Of a stretch of 64,000 nt of DNA, positions 1 through 11,806 are shown piece by piece. Below the pieces are notes generated by a model that was given only the letters and a program-made list of their open reading frames with translations, was not told where the DNA came from and made no database searches. The stretch is from Pyrenula massariospora (taxonomy: Eukaryota; Ascomycota; Eurotiomycetes; Pyrenulales; Pyrenulaceae), in contig JAGFMI010000002.1 of the NCBI GenBank assembly GCA_021030905.1, positions 1,550,001-1,614,000 on the forward strand. The letters are read 5' to 3'. Position numbers and translations under genes: made by a program. Within the stretch, counting starts at the first letter, position 1. Every line of letters begins with the position of its first letter.

Positions 1-780
1 AACTCGGTCGAGTCGTCGAATTCATTCAAACAAGCGATATCGAGTAATGACATTACTGAAGTCCCTCGTCGCTTGTTCCTCATAAGGCCAACCATTGAAA
101 ATCATGCTGCCAACACTTGGCCACCACACAATATCGGACCAACCCACCCCAAACGCCGTAAAAGACCGCCGTCCACGCCCAACACCCTCCCTCCACCCAG
201 ACAGACTGCCTACCAAATCCGGCTAGCCGCTATCCCAAACGACTCCCAAACCCAACTTCCCCATCCACCAGCACCTCACTTTCAGCTGCTGCACCCATCC
301 CTCCTTCAGCTGGCTCGTGATCACACCCACCCACCGCAAAATTTCCACAATACGCACCACCCTTCAACGACTCTTACCGCTACTGCACGCCAACACCCAT
401 AGCATCCTCTGCAGATTTCAACTCAACACCACCGACGGCATGGACGGCGTCCAGCTCCAACTAAGCCCTACTGTATGCAGAAGTCACGGTCTAGCCCGCG
501 CTGGCGGACAGGAGTTGCTTGATGGGACGCCGGATGGGGAAACAAGCTCCCCTTTAGAGCAACAGTAGGTCGTGAATTGGCCCCGGATCGAATTAGGGAA
601 GCGGAGGGATTGTGACTCTACTTCATCGACGAGCAGGATTCAGACATGATGCCTTCATGACTTCCCGAGAACACTTCCTATGTACGGCAAAACCTCTGGA
701 AGCACTGTACTTTCCCCCAGGCTTTCTTGCGATTGAAAGAAATCCATCGTACAATCCCGCAAAAGTGATCAGTAATCCCC
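1..780. other. 3' intergenic stretch, no gene seen
   Basis: This lies downstream of the F-BAR gene on the minus strand. The left part is C/A-rich on the plus strand with several chance open frames that match nothing I recognise. No domain, splice-consistent gene, repeat or RNA gene was seen. Confidence 0.5.
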
Positions 781-3766
781 TCAACACCTTGCCAAATAAT
801 TACTAGGAACCAATCCTCTGCCGGTCCTCCCTGCCTTCGACTCTCTGACCTCCGCCTCCCACCACCCATCGTCCTGCAACCTCAGCACTGCCAGAACATC
901 TCCCTTGGCAAAGGCTAGCTCCTCTGGAATAGCCGCCGAGTACGAGTATAACGCGCGGGCTGTCTCAGTGTTAGCAGAGCATTTCATATCGAAGACGATT
1001 TCCCAAGACGACTCACCATAATGCAAGATCTGCGGGCCCTTCCCTGGCGGCGGCGGTCCTGCCATGCTCTTACTCCTCTCCCTCCTCTCCGCTGAGCCCA
1101 TCCCCGGCCCACCGCCATGCCCACCACTCCCACCTCTCATTCCTTGCTGGGATTGCTGCCGCGGCTGGCTGTATGAATCTCCTCCGAAAGCGCTCCTTGG
1201 CCTCCCCCGCCCACTACCATTCCCACCACCTCTGCCATAATCGTAGCTCTCTACAGCGTTCTGCGCAAGCTGGACCTCCATCCCTCCTCCTTGTGGCGAA
1301 TTGTGTCTCGAGTTCTGGCCCCAGCTCCCCGGACCCGATTTCTGCGGTGACACGGACTGGCCGCGTGGTCGGCCTCCAGCGCTGCCATTCATCATCATAG
1401 CAGGATTTGGGCTCTGCCTACCTCCGCTCATCATCATCCCAGGACCTGGACTCCTGGCACGAACTGGCTGTGGGCTTGCCGCGCGTGGAATATTGCCATC
1501 CCTCGTACCTGGACGGCTCTGTGCTCCCCTTCCGCTGCCATACCCGCCTGTGTACTCGTTCTTCCGCGCATTCATCTCCTTGGCCGTGAATGCAGGCTGT
1601 GGCACACCGAGACCGCCAGGTCCAGCGTAGGCGGGCGGCGGCGTCCCTCGCTGTGCTGCAAGTCGATCTGAGCTGGTTGCACTGAGTGGCGCAGGTCTTT
1701 CGGCTGCTACTGCTGTCTGCCGTTCTGGCGCCGGAGTCTTGAGACCGTGGAACACATCAGCGGAGATTCGAGTGCTGCTTTGCTTATTGACACCCCTCAG
1801 CTCTTGCAAAGCGGCCGCAACTGGATCGTCGGCGGCCGCAGCGTGAGCGAGACCCTTTCTACCATTTTGAGATGCACGCGGCGTGGTCTGACTATCGGGG
1901 CTGGCGACATCGAACACGTTGTTGCCGACATTGAGCTGGAAGGAAGCACGGGGATCAACAGGTTCAGGATGTGTGTCTGCGTCGGAAGTGTTGGTGGGTC
2001 GACTGAAGAGAGCGGGGCGTTTTGTCGGACTATTGCCAGCACCTGTGCCGGGACGACTGACTGGAGCCCAAGTGTTGCGGTTTGAAGCAGCGGGAGTGTT
2101 GAACTCTTTCTCGTGCTTCGATTTCCGGCGAAACGGGCTGTTGCTGAAGAATCCGCTCCGTTTCTTCTGTAGCGACTTTTCTGGGGATACGGCGGCCATG
2201 CCAGGCATTTCAACGCCATTGACTGGTGCGGACTTGGTGGGCGAGGACTTCCCGGATACAGGGTCTGCAGATGTGAAAGATGTAGGAGCCGAGTAGTCGG
2301 ACGCAGAATCCCGGCTGGAGGGACGAGTGAGACCGCTACCAGTTGTCGACGGGGGACCTGTGCGGCAGAACATGGTCATGCCATCGGAGGGATATTCGTT
2401 ATGTGGTACCTTGGGAATGTCCCCGTGGTGCGAGGATTGGTACCCTGGTGGAAGACTGTGCTGCGACGGTTGAGAAGAGCCGCTACGTCGAAAGTCCAGT
2501 GGTGCTGGCTGACTCTCGACAGGATCTGACGAGCCGCCATTAGGCAAACCATGTCCCATCTGGTGGGCAAGCTCTGAATTGGGGTCGTGATGAGATTCAT
2601 AGGTTGACGGGTTCGGAGAAGATGAGCGGAACGCTGGGTTGATTGTTCGTTGGAACTGGGCAACAGAGTAATTCTCGTCCTCAGATGCTTCAGAAGCGCT
2701 GTCCGGCTGCCTGTCGCCTCGACAAAAGTTGATGAACCTGGGTGGATCGGGGATCTCTTGACCAGTTCCCCTCTCGCGGATGAAGGACAAGATGTCCTTT
2801 TCCACCTCGCAACTTTCTAAGCTCACCCGGATCTTCTCGCAGGAGGCGTCGTCAGTGACACAAACGGTACTTGCAATATTCGCAAATGACCAGAGTGATG
2901 ACTTCGTAAAGTCGATGCGTTCTTCTTCGAGGTCTTGAAATTTCTGCCGGAAAGTTAGTTTCCAAAGGTTGGCCGTTGTTACATGTGTGCATAACATACA
3001 TCGCTGGCTGCCTTCCATTCCTTGTTCCACCTCCCAGTCGTTTCCTCAAGCGTCTTCACGGCCGCCTCATATTCGTTCGAATTGCTTGACATGTTGATCT
3101 GGGTCTTTTCCAGCTTCGCCTTGTTCTTCCTCTCTTCTTGACCCATCACCATGTGTCCCTGGGCCATGTAACCCTTGATCTTTAGAGTGTCCTGCTCGTA
3201 CCTGTCCCTTGTCCTATTCACCTGCTGAGTCTGCTGCTGTTTAATTTTGTGGAGCTTCTCGATCCCGTTCTGCACAATCTTTCGACGCTCTTTCATCCCC
3301 CCGGCAAATGCGGCCAATGGCTCTTCTAACTCTGACTTCATTTGAGCGGCGATTTGGGCATGAGCTTTGCCGGTTGCTTCGACCTCGCCACGTACAACGT
3401 CAAGAGATGCACGGAGGGTCCCCGCCTCTTGCGAGCCGAGAGGTTTTCGGCATAGTTGTAGGAGTTTTCGCGCATATTCATCTTCGAGAGCGGCTCTAGC
3501 TACAACTTGAAGTCAGAACGTGCCTAAATCTGGTGCGCATCCTGGACATTGTATTGTCATACCGGTGTAGAAAGATTTCAGTTCGTCGCAAGTTGTTTTG
3601 GAGTTGTGCATGCGCTCAAGCAGTGGTCCGAAGCCCGCATCATCTTTGCCCCAGAAATTGTTCGAAACTAGAGGCTCGATTAGCTATTCATGCTTTGCCT
3701 ATAGATATTTTGATGACCTGTACAGGAAACTGGTACTGATGGTGCATCTGATACAGTGCTAGGCAT
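781..3766 (-). CDS. F-BAR and SH3 domain protein, Cdc15/Imp2/Hof1 type
   Basis: Proteins of this family bind membrane at the division site or at sites of polarised growth and scaffold the contractile actin ring and endocytic actin. Four exons fit together: 3766-3724, 3667-3563, 3499-3000 and 2943-781. They total 937 codons, giving 936 aa. Residues about 13-300 form the F-BAR domain, opening with SFSNNFWGKDDAGFGPLLER and the typical RMHNSKTTCDELKSFY stretch, followed by long charged coiled-coil helices. The middle, about 320-860, is low-complexity, rich in Ser, Pro, Gly and Arg, and probably disordered and phosphorylated. The last 60 residues are an SH3 domain with ALYSYSA, GDVLAVL, DDGWWEAE and LVPSNYL. 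All three introns have GT-AG ends. The start is the first ATG that splices in frame into the FCH motif. The family assignment is strong; whether it is the Cdc15 or the Imp2 ortholog is not resolved. Confidence 0.93.
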
Positions 3767-4261
3767 TATGCCTGCCTGTTATGAGAACCCTTTCACAGCA
3801 GCAGCGATTGGAGTCGGGGAAGTCCAAGAGCTTGGTTGGGCTTTCCCTTCGCGGTTCCGACTTTAATTCCCGCACCTGTGCAGAAACTCACGATAATATG
3901 TGCAATGCGAATAAAAATGGACGCGAATGGCTCGAAAAGAGATACAGAGTTTGTAGGTCTTAATTGCGAAAATTAATTACTGGGTACCTTGGGCGGTAGG
4001 AATAGTCAATGTTTACGCGTTGCTAGGACAACCGGCTGCTATCTCCAAACGCTTTTCAGACTTGGCACCACCCCTGCGAACTTATAACCTTGTTATTAAG
4101 AACATTAGAAACACTGTCTCTCTATAATATCTAGATCTAAACGACGCTTTGACTGAGATGAATATAGTCGTCAAAGCGATCGCGATGTCCAGATCTATTT
4201 ACACTTTGCGAGATCCAAAGTAAGTATAGAAGCGACTCCCAGCTATGACGCTGTTCTCACT
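3767..4261. other. Intergenic: promoter of the F-BAR gene and 3' side of the reductase gene
   Basis: There is no coding signal. The part next to the F-BAR start should hold its promoter and 5' leader. No clear TATA box, repeat or RNA gene was recognised. Confidence 0.4.
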
Positions 4262-5678
4262 CTATCCACTGATTTCCATCAGACTCCGGGCCATGTCCTG
4301 AATGCTAGTCTCCAAAGACCTGTATTGAATGCCCAATATTCTCGACGCTTTACTTCCATCGACGTCGTAGACGTGCTCTTTGACTCTACTCCCGGGGATC
4401 CCGGCTGGCACTTTCTCCTTGATCTCCGGGATATCTCTGAGGGTGTCGCAAGCCATCTGATAGCTAAATCTACCACCTGTCACAAAGAAACGCTGATTCT
4501 TCGCCTTGGGACTTTCGAACGCCTTTAGATGAGCTTCCGCGACGTCACGGACGTCACAATAAGCCCAGAACGCCGTTGCAGGGACCCGCTCAGTGGTGCC
4601 GTTTATTAAACGGTAGACTTCGGCGGCAGATGGGCTTAGGTCGGCAATCGAAGTGACTCCGGGGTCAATGGGCCCGAAGATCATAGGTGGACAGATAGTA
4701 GCGATTGAGAAGTTGGGTAGGTTGTGTTGAACGTATTCGAAAGCGGTACGCTCAGCCAGGGCTTTCGAGGCGCAGAAAGCAGTTGCAACATCAGCCGCTT
4801 TGGCTGTCTCATAAGATTCTGGATTCCAATCGGCTAGTATTCAATTAGCGTATGTATATGCATCATGATCAGTATGCTTTAATCGTGATCGATTGCCTGC
4901 ATTGAGACGATATGAATGGCGAAGCGAAGAGTATCTTCCGCGATGTATATCGATAAGTATGCCAGAGAACTTGCAATAGCTTTCGAGGCCGGGTATCAAA
5001 GGTCGTGAATCATGATTTCTTCTGGCCTTGCTTTGACATGCGAGCGCGACGATTTCCAAGATTTACATGAGGTATGAAGAGCGAATATTGGACAAGTTAG
5101 TAGCAGTACGAATGAAATGTCCTTACATTCTGTATATATGTGCCCAGGATGCAACCCTTTGTGCATATCGATCATTGCAGCAAACGAAGATGTCATCACA
5201 ACTCGTTGCACAGCCGGAGCATGCCTGGCGACTGCCTCGAGTATGTTCGTCGTTCCGTCAATCGAAGGTATAAGCAAATCTTCCTCTGGATCGTGTCCCG
5301 GCAGAACCGACGGTGAAGCAGTATGCACAACCTTAAATCAATCAACGTCTATCCTGAAGACCATCGCGTGATACGTACTCCATGAACGTCCTTGACCGCC
5401 TCGTCAAAGCAATTGGGCTCAGCAACATCAGGAACGATTGCGAATGATAGCTGCTCAGTGAATCGGGGATGGGCCGCTCGAACACGGTTAGCAACCTCCT
5501 CTGATCGCACTGTCCCTCGAACAAGGTAACCAGCTTTCAAGAAAGCGTCAACAATGTAAGCTGCAACATAGCCCGAAGCGCCGGTGATCAAGACGGTCTG
5601 CCGTAAATCAGGGCCCGTCTCATTTCTTTCGCTCTTGTTCGAACGAAGCTTGCTGGTTATTTTCTTTGCCAAGACCAT
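4262..5678 (-). CDS. Extended SDR reductase (dihydroflavonol/aldehyde reductase-like) with Tyr-to-Phe in the active site
   Basis: This is an NAD(P)-dependent short-chain reductase of the Gre2/dihydroflavonol-4-reductase group, which reduces carbonyl groups of small molecules. Exons 5678-5379, 5331-5127 and 4833-4262 sum to 359 codons (358 aa). The nucleotide-binding motif TGASGYVAAYIV lies near residue 30. RGTVRS and VVHTASP follow, and VVMTSSFAA carries the conserved Ser. The family motif YxxxK should read YCASK, but here it is FCASK (Phe188, Lys192), so the catalytic Tyr is missing. The second intron is 293 bases, long for this genome. The start chosen is MVLAKK, giving an N-terminal extension of about 27 residues before the Rossmann fold. 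An upstream in-frame extension is hydrophobic and less convincing. The fold is certain; activity and substrate are not. Confidence 0.85.
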
Positions 5679-6295
5679 GGCTTGAAGTAAAGAACTGAGG
5701 AGGTTTGAGGGAAGAGCCGCACCCGCAGAGAGGGAGATGATGCAATTCAAGCAGACAACTGTTGCACCACATGCAATCCTTCGTGCATTTGAGCAAGGAT
5801 ATTCTATGCAGAACGTAATCTCAAGGAATGATACATTCATTAGAGTGAAGATGACGTAACCATGAATGGCTAGGGCCATGGCACGGCATATCCTATTGGA
5901 GTCACGCAATGTCGCTCAATGGAAGCGGAAAAATGAGTCTGACCGAAGCTGAAGATATTCTCTCAAGTCATCTATGGAAGATGCGCTAAGGACATCTTCA
6001 TAAAAGTACGCGACATACCGATTCATCGTGATAAAGGGAAATACAAGAAAGGAAAATAAGACTTTGGTGAGCAAGCTGGCAATGTCATCAGATAGTAAAA
6101 AGATAACACAACAAAATATCGAAAAAAAACTTCCGCCATGACTTTCATCAGGGTCAGCGTAGAGCCGTACTTACCAAGTCTCGCATGTGTTTAAAAGGAA
6201 ATCCATGCGATTGCCGGGCTCAAAGGCATTGGGTTGAGATGGAGGTTAGAAGCTTTTAGAGGAAGCATTATGATCACAACGATGCTGTAAAAAGT
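5679..6295. other. Intergenic between two minus-strand genes
   Basis: This holds the presumed promoter of the SDR reductase and the 3' flank of the large putative mitochondrial protein gene. No repeat, RNA gene or convincing open frame was seen. Confidence 0.4.
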
Positions 6296-9200
6296 CTAAC
6301 TAGATGAATCCGTGCTGCTTGACAGAAGCTGGGCCTGTCCCTTATATATCTTCAAGATTCTGTCGCCATACATCAATCGATTGGGAGATCGGGCATTTCC
6401 GTATTCAAAGTTGACGTCATATAACCTGAGACCAAACCGTTTGAACATCAAGACACTCCAGTCGAGCACATCCTGCACTGCAGTAAAGTTCTGCTTCAAA
6501 GCATCTGTGTTGGTGGAAACTGCAAACTCATTTAAAGCGCTCCTGACAATAATTCGTAAGGTCCATATGTCTGGGACCACCGCTGGAGACGAGAGTGGTT
6601 CTTTGGATCTGCTCATAAACGGGATGGGTTCATAAGGGCGCTCTGGAAGCGACTGCTGCGCTGAATGCCTGTAGGCAAGTCTCCAGTGCTCTGCGTAGGG
6701 GTCCTCAGACGTCGCGTCTTCGACCATCGCTTCTACGTCTGGGAGGATCTCAGGATCCTGTAAAATGCTGTCCGAAGGAGATTGGCAGTGCATATCCCAG
6801 AGCTTTTTTGCTTCAACGCACCCGTGAATGTCCGCAACAGCCGAGAGCAACGGATGAAAAACATGTGCTGGTAGACGTGCCGTCTGGCTGGTCTTGTAGC
6901 GGGCACTGTAGCGAGCTACGATCTCCCGCAACGGATTTTGGAAAGACTGGAGGATGCGCAGAACATTCGAAATGAGGTGGTCTTTTAGAGCCTCGAATTG
7001 AGGGCTGTAATTGAACGTGTTGCGATAGTCACCCTTTAGCATCCTCTCAAACAACGATAGACCAGCTTCGTATTCGCTGGTGGCTTTTCCGTCTCTGTCA
7101 TCAACGTTTTTCAGCCTGAGCAGAGTAGCCGCAAGGGTTGAAAGGCTGCTGATGCGGTAGCCGCCTACCTCTCCGTAGCTGCCCTCTATAGTGTCCCGTA
7201 GATGTTCAAGAATAGACTCAGCCAGATCAAAGTCGTGGAGAGCAAGTCGAGTATTTAATACTGCGTGGAGAAAAGCGATCGATTTCTTTGGAGGGGCGGC
7301 ATTCAGAACTCGAGAGAATAATTGGCGATCACCTGTAGCTCGCGCAAATCGTGTCAATGCTGGTCCTAATTGAGGCGAGCCGTACCGACCAGAATGGATG
7401 ACCGGGCCATCGGTATCAGTGGAATAGAAAAGCCAATGGCCAAAGTCCAAATAGCCAGCCTCGGTCACGGCATCAAGAAAGCGGGCAAGCACACGGTCAG
7501 GAATCTCGCCAGTAGGCACAAAATACCCTTCACTTGCGGCACCTTGAAAAGAAGCATTGAATCGCTCGAGACTGTCCAGTCTCTTCCCGAACAGAGTTAT
7601 ATTCCGCTTTCTGCTTTCATCAAGGCGTAACTGAATATCTTCGAAGGTCAACAATGCTCGTCGCGAATCTCCAAGGAGTGAGAAGTTTTCGAGAAGCTGA
7701 TGCAACACACTTAGGACAGGGTTCATAGCGCGAATAACGAGATCAAGGCTCAGGGGGCTTGACATCTCAGCAAGGTTGTCCGGGTCCCGCTTTGGCCGTG
7801 GACGAAATGATTCGATTTCGTGCAGCATCTGCCACGCTGAGACTGAGATCTGCTGCACGGAGAACCCGCTCGAGTCCAGGACCCGCATGAAGAGTTGATC
7901 GAACGACGTGGAGTCCATGCTGCCGTTACCTTGGCTTTCCAGTACCGAGAGTATCTTGTACAGTCGTCGAGGAAACGCGGTGAGTCTTCTATCTATAGCT
8001 TGACTGTCCAATTGGTCACGCTGGATGTTACCAATCAGACCATCAAGTATTGTTGTGACAACCTGACTACTTAACGTTCGGTCTTCGGTCTGATCTAGGA
8101 AGCGCTGGAGGCCGTGATCCTGGGTTTTGCCAAAAATCCAGCTGGACTGACTGTTAGGCTCAGGTTCATATCCGGCCCAATTGACTAGTGTCCACTTCTT
8201 AAATGATGTGCTTTCCATCAATTGTTCCAGGATCCACATGGCTTCTTCGACGAAGCCGTTGTCAATGCAACACCACAAGACAAATTCAAGCCATACATTA
8301 GGAAAAGGGTCTCCACCCTTTAACCGATAGGCCATGCCAGGGATCTCTCGACTCTCCTTTGTAAAAACAGTGTCTGAAAGCGCGGTGAGGATCCTGGTCG
8401 ACAGCAAAGGAAGTACGGGAGACCGTGCTGTTGAACAGGTGACCCGGGAGACCTCATGCCGATAAATGCTGTCCGGTATCATGCCATTGTGATGCAATTG
8501 GGCAATTATTTGATAGACCCATCCCATCACGCTCCGCATACGCTCAGGAGGCATGTCGGATGCTTCGATTACCAGAGTCCCAAGGGTCTGCCATACCTCG
8601 CGCATGGCTAAGCGAAACTCTCGGCTGATGAGGGTTCTGTTTGTAGGGCTGTCTTTCCACCAGCCCAAGACATTTGGAGATTCAGCTCTGCTGTCCTCAG
8701 TCATGAGACGTTCTACCTCGAATGAACTGGCACACAACTGCTTTAAGGAAGCCGAGGCGTTTCGGTCGGGCCACTGGATATTTGAAAGAAGCTGTAGTGA
8801 CGATTCATCCTGCGCTGTAGGATAGATGTCCTCCAGGAGAGTTTCCAACAGGCACATTATTTCCTGCCAGTAACCAATTTCCAAGCCCATGTATGCGATC
8901 AGGTCAATCTTCTGAGCTCGAGCATTTCGTAAAAGCCGCGCCAACATTTTGCGATCTTTGCAAACGGGAACACTGTCAGGTATTTTGTTCCCGGGGAGAT
9001 TGCATCGTAGCTCCACTGGTAGGAATGGATATGCCAATCTCATCCATGCTTCAGGTTCCCCCCGTTGGGGCCCTGTGACAATTGTCTGTAGTTTCAATGG
9101 GGTTCTTTCCCCGAGGTATTTCAGCCTGCTTCCATTGGTGTTAATTTTTTCGTCCGGCAGCGTCTTCGCATCTTCTGGGGCAAAATTATTGGCAGGAATT

Positions 9201-9379
9201 TGGATATCATTTGGGACCGGTCGGGGGCTGGAATAAGATGCGCAGGGGAGCTTGACAAATGATGATCTGGTCGATCCATAGTAGAATGAGTCCTTGCCAG
9301 GGAGGAGGCTACATTCAACGGGGGCATGGTGTGTATGTCTAATGAACAATTTGCGAGGTCGTGGGAGGCATGTGCGCAT
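6296..9379 (-). CDS. Large putative mitochondrial protein, PPR-like helical repeats
   Basis: A single uninterrupted frame encodes 1027 aa from the first ATG at 9379. The N-terminus (MRTCLPRPRKLFIRHTHH) is rich in Arg, Lys and His and lacks acidic residues, as expected of a mitochondrial presequence. The rest is mainly alpha-helical with irregular helix pairs, such as LARFLDAVTEAGYLDFGHW and FLHAVLNTRLALHDFDLAES. These resemble the degenerate pentatricopeptide repeats of fungal mitochondrial RNA or translation factors. I do not recognise a specific ortholog. The repeat assignment is an inference from the helical pattern and length; another alpha-solenoid type is possible. No introns are needed. 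The gene is divergent from the PARP-finger gene, sharing about 440 bases of upstream DNA. Confidence 0.7.
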   Translation of the reverse strand: MRTCLPRPRKLFIRHTHHAPVECSLLPGKDSFYYGSTRSSFVKLPCASYSSPRPVPNDIQIPANNFAPEDAKTLPDEKINTNGSRLKYLGERTPLKLQTIVTGPQRGEPEAWMRLAYPFLPVELRCNLPGNKIPDSVPVCKDRKMLARLLRNARAQKIDLIAYMGLEIGYWQEIMCLLETLLEDIYPTAQDESSLQLLSNIQWPDRNASASLKQLCASSFEVERLMTEDSRAESPNVLGWWKDSPTNRTLISREFRLAMREVWQTLGTLVIEASDMPPERMRSVMGWVYQIIAQLHHNGMIPDSIYRHEVSRVTCSTARSPVLPLLSTRILTALSDTVFTKESREIPGMAYRLKGGDPFPNVWLEFVLWCCIDNGFVEEAMWILEQLMESTSFKKWTLVNWAGYEPEPNSQSSWIFGKTQDHGLQRFLDQTEDRTLSSQVVTTILDGLIGNIQRDQLDSQAIDRRLTAFPRRLYKILSVLESQGNGSMDSTSFDQLFMRVLDSSGFSVQQISVSAWQMLHEIESFRPRPKRDPDNLAEMSSPLSLDLVIRAMNPVLSVLHQLLENFSLLGDSRRALLTFEDIQLRLDESRKRNITLFGKRLDSLERFNASFQGAASEGYFVPTGEIPDRVLARFLDAVTEAGYLDFGHWLFYSTDTDGPVIHSGRYGSPQLGPALTRFARATGDRQLFSRVLNAAPPKKSIAFLHAVLNTRLALHDFDLAESILEHLRDTIEGSYGEVGGYRISSLSTLAATLLRLKNVDDRDGKATSEYEAGLSLFERMLKGDYRNTFNYSPQFEALKDHLISNVLRILQSFQNPLREIVARYSARYKTSQTARLPAHVFHPLLSAVADIHGCVEAKKLWDMHCQSPSDSILQDPEILPDVEAMVEDATSEDPYAEHWRLAYRHSAQQSLPERPYEPIPFMSRSKEPLSSPAVVPDIWTLRIIVRSALNEFAVSTNTDALKQNFTAVQDVLDWSVLMFKRFGLRLYDVNFEYGNARSPNRLMYGDRILKIYKGQAQLLSSSTDSSS

Positions 9380-9820
9380 GACACTCAAACAAGGTCAAGG
9401 CAGAGACTGAGAGTTGCTGAAAATAGAATCGCGCTGAAAAGTACATTGAAACATCCCGAAATGATGAAAAGGAAAGAACGATATGTGCAAGAGGCGCGAA
9501 AACCCCTACGTCAAAGGACAAGCAACATCATGGTGATCTTTTGGCGGCAAAGCCGGGGACAGTCCAGAGATGATGTCTAGACTGCGACTAAAAATTTCCT
9601 GCGTGGATGGCGTTTGTGGATAACCGTAAAAAGCTTTATCAATCACGTGACTGGTGAAAGCGCGTTCCGCGTCAGGTCCTTTCACCAAGCCTCACCAGCA
9701 GGCTCCGTGGATCCTGCCCAGACGATGCTTCCCTCGCTATAAATTCCTACGGAGGTCGGCTCTGGGCCATCACTCTAACCATACACAAACTGTCTCAAAC
9801 TCGCCGCTCTCAACGCCAAA
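9380..9820. promoter_or_regulatory. Divergent intergenic region with a TATA box for the zinc-finger gene
   Basis: This serves the 5' sides of both the mitochondrial-like gene (minus) and the PARP-finger gene (plus). A canonical TATAAAT occurs at 9738-9744, about 80 bases before the plus-strand ATG, followed by a pyrimidine-rich leader and CAACGCCAAAATG at the start. No separate element was identified for the minus-strand gene. Confidence 0.55.
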
Positions 9821-11201
9821 ATGCCTTACAGATTTGGTGGGTTAACGTTTTCAATCTAATCAATCCACACAATTCCTTGTTTACGAAAATCGGCAACTCT
9901 CGATGTTCCCTTAAATTCTTTATTTCTAGCCCTCGCGTCAGTTTGAAATCGCATTTTGACAGACTTGTTCTGTCGTTGTTCAAAAAATTGGGACGCAGCT
10001 GACCTCAATAGAACTGGCCAAGACTGGCCGCGCAAAATGTAAGAGCACGTATTGCGACAAAGCCCCGATACCAAAGGGTGAGCTCCGGCTCGGTGTTTGG
10101 GTTCAAGGCCCAGACTGGGAGTCGTGGGCGTGGAGGCACTGGTATACCTTCCTGTCAACCTTCCCACCAGGAAAGCTGACGTGTTCAAGGGGATGTATCA
10201 CACCGCAGCAAATCCAAAATTTGAAGACCGAATTGGAAGGTCTGGACCTCGATCATCTTGATGGCTATGATGAAATGCCAGAGGAACAGCAGGAGAGGAT
10301 TGTCAGATTGCTGAGGGATGGCCACGTTCCAGACGAAGAGTTCAAGGGTGTAAGATTATGTGGTATTGGTTTCCCATCACCTTGTGCTGATTCCATCGTC
10401 TTCTTCAGGATGTGGCATTCAACCGGCCCGGGATGAAGACACCTGTCAAGAGGAAGAAGAAGAAGGTCGAAGACAACGAGGAAGAGGTAAGTTCCTTTTA
10501 CACTACTGCACATTGCTCGGCTTCATTAATAACTATATCAGGCTTCCGGTCATGAGTCGCCAACAAAGGCGAAAGCTTCCCGCAAAAAGAATGTCAAGAC
10601 AGAGAACGACAGTGACGCGGAGAACGCTGCCCCGAAGAAAAAATCCGCTTCTAAGAAGCGAAAGGCGGACGAAGATGCCGACGAAGCCGAGACTGCTGTT
10701 GTTCCAGAAAAGAAGAAACGTAGCAAGAAGGTCAAGACCGAGGATGGTGATGCCGAGCCTGCCGCTGTTCCAGCAAAGAAGTCACGCGGAAAGAAAGTCA
10801 AGATTGAAGATGACGCTGAGCCTGCAGCGCCTGAACCCAAGGCTCCGGCTGCGAAAGGACGGAAGAAGAAATCTGAGGCTGGTGGAGCTGGTGTTGAAGG
10901 AGCTCCTGCTAAGCCTGAGCCTAAGGCGGCTGCAGCCAGAGGTAAAAAGAAGAAGACCGACAAGGCGATGGACATTGGTGAAGGCGAAGGTACGCATGAT
11001 CCCTTCCCTCAAATCCCCCAAACAGGATTTAATGATCCTATAGCCGAGACCCCTGAAACTGCTGAACCCGAGCCTGCAAAAGCCCCCAGCAAGGGTCGAA
11101 AGAGGAAGTCTACTGAAAAGGCTGCAAATGCTGAAGGGAACGCAGATTCAGAGCAACCAGCTCCCAAGAAGAAGGGCAGGGCTCGAAAGAAAGCCGACTA
11201 A
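9821..11201 (+). CDS. PARP-type zinc-finger protein with basic chromatin-like tail
   Basis: Five exons (9821-9836, 10012-10141, 10190-10349, 10409-10486, 10542-11201) give 347 aa. The N-terminus MPYRFELAKTGRAKCK is a typical PARP-type zinc finger, the domain that senses nicked DNA in PARP1 and DNA ligase III. Its zinc ligands are two Cys in CKSTYC and the HWGC pair in WAWRHWGCITP. The 48-base intron at 10142-10189 lies within the last motif and restores it exactly. After about residue 110 the protein is almost entirely Lys, Ala, Glu and Pro, with repeated basic clusters (KKKRSKK, SRGKKVK, GRKKK, GRKRK, GRARKK) like nuclear-localisation or AT-hook-like signals. There is no PARP catalytic, BRCT or WGR domain. 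A nuclear DNA-break or chromatin role is likely by inference. Confidence 0.88.
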
Positions 11202-11806
11202 AGCCGACTAAAGACGACGTCCGCCCACAAATTTTCCCCCTACCCAGCACTGACGCTTTCACGTTCTTTCGGGCGATATCAACATACCCATGTACAACTA
11301 ATTACACAAACTCTTTCGGGCAATTGTTTCCTACTTCACGTTCAGGGGATGGCTATGGCGTTCAAGGGTTCATGTCATAGTATACACTGCTATAGCATCG
11401 GAGATGTGTCAGCGCTTGTTGACCAGAGCCCGCGATTCTGAGGATCACAAAAATGGCGACCTCGCATGCTTAAGTAGGCAGATAAACAACAAGGCATAGT
11501 GGTAGCACAACGTCTTAGTCAATATTCTCTATACTATTCTCACATTCTATTAAAACGCCCACTTATGTGCTCTAGAGGGAATTCAATACCCCTGAAGGAG
11601 GAGGAGTGGAGCGTTTACACGTGAGAGAAGGGAGAAATGCAGAATTTCAAGGCAAACTGTAATCGCCTTGACGTGAATTCATGTTGAGTAGACAACTCCG
11701 CGCTCAACCCTCATGCATACATACATCAACCCTCCCGCTAGTCTGTTCTCCGCGGCAGCTAAGCAAATACCGCTCTTCCAACGCCAGACAGGAGCAATAA
11801 AATCTA
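11202..11806. other. Convergent 3' intergenic region
   Basis: This lies between the 3' ends of the zinc-finger gene (plus) and the phospholipase gene (minus). A short tandem duplication, AAGCCGACTA, overlaps the zinc-finger stop codon. Otherwise nothing recognisable. Confidence 0.4.

Noticed and set aside
10988-11024. Possible 37-base intron in the zinc-finger gene
   Set aside because: It is shorter than fungal introns allow, and the frame is open through it to the stop.
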